Positions 14,835 through 21,263 of a stretch of DNA of 33,152 nt are shown one piece after another. Position 1 is the stretch's first letter. Each line of letters starts with the position of its first letter. Origin of the DNA: a virus; the IMG/VR virus record IMGVR_UViG_3300030427_000041, positions 1-33,152 of that record; one strand, 5' to 3'. The position numbers and the translations under genes were made by a program. The notes beneath the pieces are model-generated. The model was not told the origin of the DNA and did not search any database. It saw nothing but the letters and a program-made list of their open reading frames with translations.

Positions 14835-15175
14835 TTCTTGCCTCCATCGAGCAGGTGTTGTTCGTGGCGTGTGACGATGATCTCCAGCCGCTCAGTGATT
14901 TTTGCGTTGCCTTCCATCACGGCTGCCATTTTCTCCATTGCTCCGGTCTGCTTGACCAGTTCGAGCTGCAGCGCGTGCATGTCATCCCGGCCCGGCATGC
15001 TGGAGATCGTCTGCTCAATCCGCGAGATCCGGCTTTCGTGCCTGTCCATGCGGTCGCGCCCGTCCTTCAGGTCCTTGTCGAGATCTTTGCGGCGCGTGGC
15101 GACGAAGGTGTAGAAAGCTACCAGCATCGGGAAAATGACGCCGGTCGCCTTCCAGAAGATATCCCAATCCATCAT
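14831..15175 (-). CDS. Mu gp25-like protein (DUF2730), 114 aa
   Basis: The protein has one N-terminal membrane helix (FWKATGVIFPMLVAFYTFVA) followed by a long coiled-coil with RKDLDKDLKDGRDRMDRHES and RIEQTISSMPGRDDMHALQL. This is the DUF2730 (Mu gp25) arrangement, with the conserved P-x-x-D-D/L motif. Function is unclear; location next to the lysis genes suggests a spanin- or holin-related membrane role, though this is only inference. Two adjacent ATGs are possible starts; the first overlaps the holin stop. Confidence 0.8.
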   Translation of the reverse strand: MMDWDIFWKATGVIFPMLVAFYTFVATRRKDLDKDLKDGRDRMDRHESRISRIEQTISSMPGRDDMHALQLELVKQTGAMEKMAAVMEGNAKITERLEIIVTRHEQHLLDGGKK

Positions 15176-15744
15176 GCCGCGCGCTTCCAGTCATCAATTG
15201 CCGGATTGTCCGTCACTTCGATTGAAGCCAACGCGACTTCAGCATCTGGACCGGTATCGGCTGCTCCAGGACTATCGTGACGCAGCGCCCGCAATTGGGC
15301 GATGTTGCTCGCCACCTTAGGTGCCTGCGTGATGATCCTGGCGGCTTCCTTCTGCATCGAGACACCCCGGAACTTGTGAAGCTCGCGCGCGCCGAAGTAG
15401 AAGGCAACAATGGCCCCCATCAGCGCCCAGAGCGGTTCGGGCACAAGGGCGAGGCCGGTCATCCGCTCCGCAAACCAGATCGGGTCCGACATGGCAGACC
15501 AGAAGAGAAAAATGCAGCCAAAGGCCATGGCCGGGCGCGGCAGGCGGTTCAGACCGTCTACAAACTGGCCCCACGCGCCTTGTCCGCCGGTGAACTCGGC
15601 CGCCATCTGGCTCAGCGCCGCCTGCTGAAACGACGCCTCCCTTGCGTCCGCCTTTTCGGCATTGGGCCTAAAAACTTCTGCCGTCTCGGCGATGACATTG
15701 CGGCCGCCGCCAAACAGCGCGCCCAGAAATCGGATTAACCCCAT
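15172..15744 (-). CDS. Holin, GTA 3TM type, 190 aa
   Basis: The protein contains amphipathic N-terminal sequence with QMAAEFTGGQGAWGQFVDGL followed by RPAMAFGCIFLFWSAMSD, a second hydrophobic stretch around ERMTGLALVPEPLWALMGAI and the helix VAFYFGARELHKFRG. That layout (R-P-x-x, W...D-P..F, P...W...G.I..F.FG.RE.HK) is the GTA-type three-segment holin family of alphaproteobacteria. It forms lesions in the inner membrane that release the endolysin. It overlaps the muramidase gene by ten bases. Confidence 0.88.
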   Translation of the reverse strand: MGLIRFLGALFGGGRNVIAETAEVFRPNAEKADAREASFQQAALSQMAAEFTGGQGAWGQFVDGLNRLPRPAMAFGCIFLFWSAMSDPIWFAERMTGLALVPEPLWALMGAIVAFYFGARELHKFRGVSMQKEAARIITQAPKVASNIAQLRALRHDSPGAADTGPDAEVALASIEVTDNPAIDDWKRAA

Positions 15745-16346
15745 GATGCTGTCCTTTGCTTGAATTGCGCGTCCGTCATCCGGTAGCGCGCCGACATGAA
15801 TTCCTCGGCGCGCCTGATCCAGCCGCCTTTGCCGCCAGCGCGGGAGCGCGCGAACTTGCGGCTTGCGGGCCGCGCATCGGCGAGGCGGAAATAGTAATTG
15901 CGCCGCGCGACAGCGTAGGCGTCTGCGATGTGATCTGGGGCCGCGTCATGAGCGGCGCGCACCGCGCGCAGGGTGGCCGGACCGATTGCGCCATCCGCCG
16001 TCGCCGCAAAGCCCATCTCCGTTGCAAGGCGCTGCAGGATTTTCACGGCGTTGGACCCGGCATTGACCTGCATGTCGAAGACGCTTGCGTGCAGCACTTC
16101 GGGAAGGTCCGCGATGCGCGGCCGCACGAAGTAATGCTCGATGAAGATATCGACGGCGCGGGCGTGGGTCATGAGGCGCACATCGGCCACGTCCACGTCG
16201 CCGTCCCGGTCGAGATCAAGGCCGAGGCTGCGCATGGTGTGGATCGTGACGCCAAAATTGGTCGCCCCGCCGGGGTCGGCGGGGTCATTCACATAGCCGC
16301 CCTCACGGGCGACAATCTCTTCGGCAATGGTTCGGACTGTTTGCAT
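15735..16346 (-). CDS. Endolysin: GH108 N-acetylmuramidase with EF-hand-like loop, 203 aa
   Basis: Residues 9-34 read EEIVAREGGYVNDPADPGG then ATNFGVT, the GH108 hallmark, with E16 of REGG as catalytic acid. A 12-residue insert D44-x-D46-x-D48-G-D50-x-D52-x-x-D55 is a textbook EF-hand calcium loop. A C-terminal peptidoglycan-binding-type region follows (ADGAIGPATLRAVRAA). No signal peptide is seen, so export through the downstream GTA-type holin is expected. It is the first late gene after the Mor/C-like activator, and a hairpin overlaps its ribosome site. Confidence 0.9.
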   Translation of the reverse strand: MQTVRTIAEEIVAREGGYVNDPADPGGATNFGVTIHTMRSLGLDLDRDGDVDVADVRLMTHARAVDIFIEHYFVRPRIADLPEVLHASVFDMQVNAGSNAVKILQRLATEMGFAATADGAIGPATLRAVRAAHDAAPDHIADAYAVARRNYYFRLADARPASRKFARSRAGGKGGWIRRAEEFMSARYRMTDAQFKQRTASWG

Positions 16347-16351
16347 GGGTG

Positions 16352-16378
16352 CCCCCTTTCCCGTCAGGATAAAGGGGG
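16352..16378 (-). promoter_or_regulatory. Dyad CCCCCTTT/AAAGGGGG before the endolysin gene
   Basis: An eight-base perfect inverted repeat with an 11-base spacer fills the 41-base gap between the Mor/C-like gene and the endolysin. On the mRNA the second arm AAAGGGGG lies six bases before the ATG and would serve as the ribosome site, so a hairpin could mask it. Mor/C proteins bind dyads, so it may instead be the late activator's target. TATCCT lies within the spacer as a possible -10. There is no U-tract to suggest a terminator. Confidence 0.5.
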
Positions 16379-16387
16379 TGCCGCTGC

Positions 16388-16777
16388 TTATTCAGATGAA
16401 GCCCTTCGCATGACGGCCAGAAGAGGGGGCTCTTCCTCCTGTGCCAACTCCGCCTTGACCTGCAAAACACGGCGGGCGGTCACGCCGAAACGGTTGGCCA
16501 GTTCATTGACCGGCGTGTCCGGGGCGTCGCGCAGGGCCTGTCTCAGACCGTCTCGGGTCTGCGCCCGGATGGAGGGCACGTCCACGTAGTCACCAGCGTA
16601 GCGGTCGGAAATCCATCTGGCAATATCCGGCCCTCCGAGCGCCGTCAGCTGGCTTTTGGTCTTTGGCGTCCCGGGCACATAGAGGCGCATGCCGCCTGCA
16701 CGGAGCAAGAAACGCTCGACCGGGGCATCGCCCAGATCGGCGCGCATCTCGTCGACCCAGAGAGGTTCATTCTCCAT
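16388..16777 (-). CDS. Mor/C-family late transcription activator, 129 aa
   Basis: The core reads LLRAGGMRLYVPGTPKTKSQ, GGPDIARWISDRYAGDYVDV and then the HTH VNELANRFGVTARRVLQVKA. This G-G-x-x-l-Y-V-P beta strand, the Y-x-G-x-Y-V-D-V-P block and a C-terminal HTH are the Mor/C pattern of Mu (dimerisation domain plus wing-less HTH). Its position at the early/late boundary immediately before the lysis genes matches Mu C. It would switch on the late operon. Confidence 0.75.
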   Translation of the reverse strand: MENEPLWVDEMRADLGDAPVERFLLRAGGMRLYVPGTPKTKSQLTALGGPDIARWISDRYAGDYVDVPSIRAQTRDGLRQALRDAPDTPVNELANRFGVTARRVLQVKAELAQEEEPPLLAVMRRASSE

Positions 16778-17018
16778 GGGGCACCTTCCTGCGCCGCCGC
16801 CCCGGAGGCGGCGTGTTCTGCCGTGTGACGGTCACAACGCAACCGCCCTCGATCCTGTAGACGAACCCGCCACTGATCACGCCGCAGGCACCGGCCTCGA
16901 GGCCCTCCTCCACAACGCGCCCGATCTCGCGGCGGAGCGCGTCGATATCCACGCCTTTGACCCGCTCGAGATAGCGGATCACGGCATGGACAGAGGCGGG
17001 GTGGCGTGGCTTTTTCAC
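16767..17018 (-). CDS. Small hypothetical protein with GTG start, 83 aa
   Basis: The GTG at 17016-17018 overlaps the GemA stop (GTGA), which favours it over a longer frame lying inside GemA. Product: VKKPRHPASVHAVIRYLERV, then VVEEGLEAGACGVISGGFVY and a C-terminal basic tail RQNTPPPGRRRRKVPHGE. No family recognised. Basic tail could contact nucleic acid. Confidence 0.6.
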   Translation of the reverse strand: MKKPRHPASVHAVIRYLERVKGVDIDALRREIGRVVEEGLEAGACGVISGGFVYRIEGGCVVTVTRQNTPPPGRRRRKVPHGE

Positions 17019-17467
17019 CGGCGGTGGTCCTCCCAATCGAAGTCGATGTTCTGCCGCTGGCCCCACGTTTTGAGGGCCTGAATGACGGCGTCGATCTGTT
17101 CCCACGCGCGCAGCATGTCGACATCAGCCGGGACCGATCCCCAGACGCTCCCGAACCGCGCCCGGATGAACTTGTTGAGCCCGGCGCGGGAGGGGTCGCG
17201 CAGCGCGCCGGACTGTCCGAGCTTGCGCCAGAGGACGTGGATCATGCGCAGATCGGCACGCGGTGCGGGCTTGTGGCGCGGGTTGCGGGGACGATCCTCG
17301 AACCCGGCCTGCTTCAGCCGGTTGACGATCAGCTTCAACTCGCCGTCGTTCATGTCGCGCAAAGACGCCTTGCCGGTGACGCTGACCTGCAAGTCGCGGC
17401 GGGCTTCGTCGTCGAGGCCCAACTGGCGGCAGGCCACGAAGATCAGCTGTTGCAGCGCGCGGTTCAT
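17015..17467 (-). CDS. gemA: GemA regulatory protein (Mu gp16, DUF1018), 150 aa
   Basis: The sequence contains FVACRQLGLDDEARRDLQVS, VTGKASLRDMNDGELKLIVN, RLKQAGF and later MIHVLWRKLGQSGALRDPSR with FIRARFG, the defining order of GemA/DUF1018. In Mu, GemA modulates host gene expression and DNA supercoiling. Beside a GapR homologue it forms a nucleoid/topology-related pair in the early operon. Confidence 0.9.
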   Translation of the reverse strand: MNRALQQLIFVACRQLGLDDEARRDLQVSVTGKASLRDMNDGELKLIVNRLKQAGFEDRPRNPRHKPAPRADLRMIHVLWRKLGQSGALRDPSRAGLNKFIRARFGSVWGSVPADVDMLRAWEQIDAVIQALKTWGQRQNIDFDWEDHRR

Positions 17468-17724
17468 GCCAGTGTCATCCCGAGCGCTTGCGCGTACATC
17501 TCGAGAACCGCCTGTTCCTCGGCGACGTCGTTGATGTCACGCTTGCGCAGGGCGATGATCTTGCGCATCACGGCGGTGTCGTAACCGCGCCCTTTGGCCT
17601 CTGCCATCAGCTCCTTTTGATGCTCCGTGAGGTCCTTCTTCTCAGATTCAAGCTGCTCCCACCGTTCGATGAACTGGCGCAGCTCTTCTGCAGTCACCCG
17701 ATAGTTATCATCCTGAGAAGTCAT
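17464..17724 (-). CDS. GapR-like DNA-binding protein (DUF2312), 86 aa
   Basis: The protein reads RVTAEELRQFIERWEQLESE, then MAEAKGRGYDTAVMRKIIAL and RKRDINDVAEEQAVLEMYAQ, ending ALGMTLA. This is DUF2312, the family of Caulobacter GapR, a small coiled-coil protein that clamps overtwisted DNA ahead of polymerases and replication forks. Length and the E-L-R-x-F-I-E-R...A-K-x-x-G-Y/F-D motif fit. In a replicative transposon phage it may help topology during transposition or transcription. Overlaps gemA by ATGA. Confidence 0.88.
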   Translation of the reverse strand: MTSQDDNYRVTAEELRQFIERWEQLESEKKDLTEHQKELMAEAKGRGYDTAVMRKIIALRKRDINDVAEEQAVLEMYAQALGMTLA

Positions 17725-17727
17725 TGC

Positions 17728-17934
17728 TCATTCCTCTATTGTGCTGGCCAACGTCGCGACGCAGACCGGTTCCACCTCGATTGAACACACGATCCGGCGC
17801 TCGCACTCAGGGCAGGTATGGGTGCCCCAGCTGACGTCTCCCAAATCGTGATAGCAACCCGGGCAGGTCCAATTGTCGTCCCTGCCCGGGTTGCGGCATT
17901 CCTCGGTAAAAGGCTCATAGCTCGGACGGCTCAT
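17728..17934 (-). CDS. Small zinc-ribbon protein, 68 aa
   Basis: The product MSRPSYEPFTEECRNPGRDD contains WTCPGCYHDLGDVSWGTHTC and PECERRIVC: two CPxC knuckles about 16 residues apart, a zinc-ribbon. No more specific family is recognised. It lies between two other short early genes, with coupled starts. Confidence 0.65.
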   Translation of the reverse strand: MSRPSYEPFTEECRNPGRDDNWTCPGCYHDLGDVSWGTHTCPECERRIVCSIEVEPVCVATLASTIEE

Positions 17935-18170
17935 AGCGAACTCTCCAAGTAACGGGTGACCGCGCCGAGCAACTGGTCGCGGTCTTCATCCTCGCCGGGC
18001 ATCACCTCGATCAGGAGCCGCATCGCGTCGGCCAAAATCGCGAGGGTGTCGCCGCCCCTGATATTCCCGACCGGGCAAATCTTGCCCTCGCGCGCGGCCT
18101 CGATCAAATCGAAGGACGCGCTGGAGGTTTGTTCCGCTGCCGCAAGCAGCTTGTTGACGGTGTCGTCCAT
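17931..18170 (-). CDS. Small acidic helical protein, 79 aa
   Basis: Product MDDTVNKLLAAAEQTSSASF with AREGKICPVGNIRGGDTLAI and LIEVMPGEDEDRDQLLGAVT. It is acidic and mostly helical with no recognised domain. It overlaps the zinc-ribbon gene by ATGA and follows a membrane protein gene by three bases, so is a member of the early operon. Confidence 0.6.
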   Translation of the reverse strand: MDDTVNKLLAAAEQTSSASFDLIEAAREGKICPVGNIRGGDTLAILADAMRLLIEVMPGEDEDRDQLLGAVTRYLESSL

Positions 18171-18173
18171 CTC

Positions 18174-18362
18174 TCAGAACCTCGACTGAAGAGCCAAGAC
18201 GACGAGTGCCGTGCCCAGCAGGCTGAAAAATGGCGCGGCAATGGAGGTCGCCTTCGCCTTATCTAACTCGCCCTTGTCAAGCTGCTGGCCGCACAATGCG
18301 GCGACCATCAGCGCCAGCAGATGAAAGACGACCCCAGCCACAATGATTAGAACGGCGCTCAT
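18174..18362 (-). CDS. Small membrane protein, two TM segments, 62 aa
   Basis: MSAVLIIVAGVVFHLLALMV at the N-terminus and APFFSLLGTALVVLALQSRF at the C-terminus are two hydrophobic segments joined by a charged loop (GQQLDKGELDKAKATS). It follows DUF3164 by four bases. Function unknown; small early membrane proteins of Mu-like phages may act in superinfection control, but nothing here shows that. Confidence 0.6.
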   Translation of the reverse strand: MSAVLIIVAGVVFHLLALMVAALCGQQLDKGELDKAKATSIAAPFFSLLGTALVVLALQSRF

Positions 18363-18366
18363 ACCC

Positions 18367-19017
18367 TCACACCTTCGCCAGATCGAGAACCACGGTCTGC
18401 CATGGCGCTTCGGTGTTGGGGCGGTGCTTCACGCGCACATAGGTGGCCTTGCCAACCACGCGCATGGCGTCGCGGATGGCGTCCATCGCCCGGTTCCAGC
18501 GGGCATCGGCGATGTCGAGGCGCAGCAGCATGAAGATCTCGGCGCGGTTGATCTGGCCTTCCTTGTCGGTGTTGAAGGCGCGCGTCACGATGGCCTGAAT
18601 TTCCGGGCGGCTGTCGGCGGCCCACTCATTGAGGCATTCGTCGATCAGGCCCTTGGCGATCTGCAACTCGGGGCCGAAGTCAACGCGGTCCTGTACCTGC
18701 ACCTGCACCTGATAGAGCCCGTCATAGGTGGACAGCGTCTTGTTGCCTTTGGCCCCGCCCACGGTCGTATCGTACTCTTGCGCGAGGATCGCCTCGAAGT
18801 CCGAGATGTCGTCGAAGGTGTGCTCCTTGAAGCGCTTGAGCTGGTCACTCAGCGCCAGCGCATATCCGGCGATCTTGCGCACCTGCTCATCCATCAGCTG
18901 GTCTTGCGCGCGCACGAGATCGAGCGGCACCTCGCGGCCCTTGGCGTCGACCATCTTGCGGCGGCCGTTCTCCTCGATGATGCCCGACGGCACCGGGCGG
19001 GGGGTGAATTCAGACAT
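18367..19017 (-). CDS. DUF3164 family protein, 216 aa
   Basis: The protein includes RKMVDAKGREVPLDLVRAQD, FDDISDFEAILAQEYDTTVG, GGAKGNKTLSTYDGLYQVQV and FGPELQIAKGLIDECLNEWA, the ordered blocks of DUF3164, a conserved early protein of Mu-like phages. The R.Y.V...V...F..EL..AK.LI pattern is clear. Its biochemical role is not known to me. Start ATG 19015-19017 has GGAGAG eight bases upstream. Confidence 0.88.
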   Translation of the reverse strand: MSEFTPRPVPSGIIEENGRRKMVDAKGREVPLDLVRAQDQLMDEQVRKIAGYALALSDQLKRFKEHTFDDISDFEAILAQEYDTTVGGAKGNKTLSTYDGLYQVQVQVQDRVDFGPELQIAKGLIDECLNEWAADSRPEIQAIVTRAFNTDKEGQINRAEIFMLLRLDIADARWNRAMDAIRDAMRVVGKATYVRVKHRPNTEAPWQTVVLDLAKV

Positions 19018-19018
19018 T

Positions 19019-19219
19019 TTACTCTCCTGTTGAAGGGGGTGTTGAAAGGAGGCTTGGACCCACGCCGTGGAGCGCGCAGACGGCGGCCATGGCGGCGATC
19101 TCGTCCATCGAGCAGAGCGTACTGCCGCGCGGGCCAAGCAGGTCCACCTTGGCCACTCCCGAGGCTGCAAGGCGCAGCATCTCGTCGGGGCTCCAGCGGT
19201 TGAGTTCGGGGGCGTTCAT
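19019..19219 (-). CDS. Small hypothetical protein, 66 aa
   Basis: Start at ATG 19217-19219 overlaps the upstream HTH gene stop by ATGA. Product MNAPELNRWSPDEMLRLAAS with DLLGPRGSTLCSMDEIAAMA and the C-terminal TPPSTGE, which is encoded by the dispersed repeat copy B. No family recognised. Confidence 0.55.
   Translation of the reverse strand: MNAPELNRWSPDEMLRLAASGVAKVDLLGPRGSTLCSMDEIAAMAAVCALHGVGPSLLSTPPSTGE
19028..19047 (-). repeat. Dispersed tandem motif, copy B
   Basis: Minus strand: TTTCAACACCCCC then TTCAACA. It forms the last codons of the 66-residue gene (encoding ..STPPST..) and lies just ahead of the DUF3164 ribosome site. It shares 16 identical bases (TGTTGAAGGGGGTGTT on the plus strand) with copy C. 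Confidence 0.6.
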
Positions 19220-19563
19220 GCGTCGGTCTCCTTGTCGTCGAGAACGGCGTCGATCAGATTGTCGCGTGCGGCGCGGTCGAGGATGTCGCGCGCCAGCACG
19301 CCCACGGTCACGCCGCGCAGATCGGCGTGCACCTTGAGCAGGTCGCGCAAATCCTCGGCCACGCCCGTGGCGCAAATCTTGCGGCGTGCGGGCAGGGGGC
19401 CGGAACGGGCGGGTGCCACGTTCACGCCGCGCTTGCGCCAGTAGCTCAGTCGACACGAGACGGCATTGGGGGACATGCCGGTCAACTCGGCGATCTCGCA
19501 GGGGCGCTTGCCACGCCGCGCCATGTCCAGCATCGCCGGAAGAAGGAGGCTATGCTTCTGCAT
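19216..19563 (-). CDS. HTH DNA-binding protein, 115 aa
   Basis: Start chosen at ATG 19561-19563, giving MQKHSLLLPAMLDMARRGKR; the HTH is RPCEIAELTGMSPNAVSCRL (residues 20-39). After it, a basic linker leads to VAEDLRDLLKVHADLRGVTV and a helical tail. It overlaps the upstream regulator gene by 14 bases. A sequence-specific DNA-binding role in early regulation is likely; the target is unknown. Confidence 0.65.
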   Translation of the reverse strand: MQKHSLLLPAMLDMARRGKRPCEIAELTGMSPNAVSCRLSYWRKRGVNVAPARSGPLPARRKICATGVAEDLRDLLKVHADLRGVTVGVLARDILDRAARDNLIDAVLDDKETDA

Positions 19564-19924
19564 CGTCGTCCCCCATGTGGACCGGGCACCGGTTGCAGGC
19601 GCGGTACATAGTGACGGTCTGCGAGTTGACGTTCTCGAAATGACGCGCCTTGCCGCGCCATTTGCGGCAGACCTGTAGCCCGATTTCGCCCTGGACGGGG
19701 CAGGCAACGGTCGCCTTCATGAAATGCCCGCGCACGAGATCCTCAACGAGGCTCGTATCCGCCTGATAGCGGTTGCGCAGGATGCTCGAGACCAGCGACG
19801 CACTGCGCTCCATCCGCCGCGCCACCTTGTTCTGGCTATCCCGGTCGCAGGCCTCGGCCAGAGCGGCCACCCAGTCGGGCAAGGCCTCGCCCCAGAACTC
19901 GCGGGCGGTGTCCAGCGCGCTCAT
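19550..19924 (-). CDS. Early HTH regulator, 124 aa
   Basis: The N-terminal part contains WVAALAEACDRDSQNKVARR, MERSASLVSSILRNRYQADT, a lambda-repressor-like HTH, followed by the conserved-looking VRGHFMKATVACPVQGEIGL and CNRCPVHMGD. This HTH plus K-A-T-V-x-C-P-V motif recurs in small regulators near the MuB gene in Mu-like phages. Cysteines at the C-terminus may bind a metal. Confidence 0.7.
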   Translation of the reverse strand: MSALDTAREFWGEALPDWVAALAEACDRDSQNKVARRMERSASLVSSILRNRYQADTSLVEDLVRGHFMKATVACPVQGEIGLQVCRKWRGKARHFENVNSQTVTMYRACNRCPVHMGDDDAEA

Positions 19925-20451
19925 GCCGCACCGCCTTTCGCCGGGCTGAAATCGCCCGTGTTGGGATCAAGGATGCCCGCCAATCGCACGGGCTTGGGGG
20001 CACGTGGGCCAGTATCCTCGATTATCTGGTAGAGCGCCTCACGACGGCCGGGGATGGCCGTCTGGCGTACCTTCAGGTGGTTGGAGGCCAGTAGCTGGCG
20101 GCAATAGGCACGGGCCTTCTCGACAGTGACCTCGACGCCCCCGGCATTGGCATGGGCCGCCACATCGGTCGGGTTGAAATGGCGCAGATGGCGCATGGCC
20201 CGCCACATGTTGCCCTCGGGCGTGGCCTCGCCTGTAACCGGCTGTGGGCCGGGCTGGGGCATATGGGCCGGGGCATACCAGCGCTTGCCATTACGCGCGA
20301 TCCGCGTCACGCGGATCTGGCCTGCGTCCATCCAGTGGCGGATATAGCGGACGGCGGTCTCGCGGCTGCACCCGCGCCGGGCCACCTCGGCCCAGTCGAA
20401 CTCCTCGAGGCCTTTCACCTCTGCCCACATCTGCGCAAAGAGGTCGCTCAT
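19921..20451 (-). CDS. Early phage protein with winged-helix-like segments, 176 aa
   Basis: The protein has DLFAQMWAEVKGLEEFDWAE followed by SRETAVRYIRHWMDAGQIRV, which looks like an HTH, and a second one around VEVTVEKARAYCRQLLASNH. The end contains GILDPNTGDFSPAKGGAA. The fold is probably two winged helices. It lies directly downstream of the MuB-like ATPase with ATGA overlap. No named family is assigned. Confidence 0.65.
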   Translation of the reverse strand: MSDLFAQMWAEVKGLEEFDWAEVARRGCSRETAVRYIRHWMDAGQIRVTRIARNGKRWYAPAHMPQPGPQPVTGEATPEGNMWRAMRHLRHFNPTDVAAHANAGGVEVTVEKARAYCRQLLASNHLKVRQTAIPGRREALYQIIEDTGPRAPKPVRLAGILDPNTGDFSPAKGGAA

Positions 20452-21245
20452 GCGCGCACCGCCTTTCCGCCCGGCCCAAGCGGCACGACCGTATCCGGAC
20501 CACGCGCCGCCGCCGGGCGGAAATCATCGACGCGACGTACTGCCGGAGGCTGGCCTGTCTCGAAGACCCGGTTGCCCCATAGATCAAGATCCGCCAACCG
20601 GCGACCCCGCCCGTGGGCGAGTTCCTTGGCACGTGCGAGGTTGATCGCCACGCGACGGATCGAGCCGCCCGAGGCGTCAACGATGGAGGTCAGAAGATCG
20701 TCCGCGACGTCGATGCCGGCCGCATAGATCGAGGCCAGCTTCTGCGCGTCGCTGATATTGCAGGCAAGAGCGGGCTCCCATGCAAGTTGCCGGTTGTGAA
20801 TGTTCTCCCAGCGGGTCAAATCCTGCGGCAACTTTTCCTCACCGACCAGAATAATCGGGGCCTGACTGCTCTCGTAGATGTCGCGGGCAAGCTCGATCAT
20901 CCGCTTGCGCAGGAGATATTGCGCGTCATCGATGATGAGCGGCCGGTCGGTCCGGGCGAGCTGCGCGCCGATGGCGTCCACCATCGCGGGCACGCCGCGC
21001 ACCGGCGTAAGGCCAATCTCCCGCAAAACTGCCTGCGCGAAATACGTCGGTGTCCAGCAGTCTTTGACCTGGACAACATGGGCCTGATACTCGTTGGCCG
21101 CGACCGTCACGGCGGTAGTCTTGCCCCAGCCGGAGGGGCCGTAGAACGTGGCCATGCCGGGCAGACCAAAGGCGCGGGTCTGAACTCGTTCGACCAGGCC
21201 AATCAGCGCCGCGACATTCCGCAGGGGCGCAATAGAGGGTGTCAT
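20448..21245 (-). CDS. MuB-like AAA+ ATPase, transposition target activator, 265 aa
   Basis: Walker A is GPSGWGKTT (36-44), Walker B PLIIDDAQYL (102-111), followed by a sensor-type ILVGEE. The context immediately after the MuA-like transposase, and the ExeA/TniB-type layout, identify the MuB role: ATP-dependent DNA binding, target capture and activation of the transposase. A clean ribosome site (AAGGAGAG) lies in the 18-base gap upstream. It lacks the N-terminal HTH of Mu MuB, and is shorter than Mu MuB (about 310 aa). Confidence 0.88.
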   Translation of the reverse strand: MTPSIAPLRNVAALIGLVERVQTRAFGLPGMATFYGPSGWGKTTAVTVAANEYQAHVVQVKDCWTPTYFAQAVLREIGLTPVRGVPAMVDAIGAQLARTDRPLIIDDAQYLLRKRMIELARDIYESSQAPIILVGEEKLPQDLTRWENIHNRQLAWEPALACNISDAQKLASIYAAGIDVADDLLTSIVDASGGSIRRVAINLARAKELAHGRGRRLADLDLWGNRVFETGQPPAVRRVDDFRPAAARGPDTVVPLGPGGKAVRA

Positions 21246-21263
21246 TCTGCTCTCCTTTTCTTC

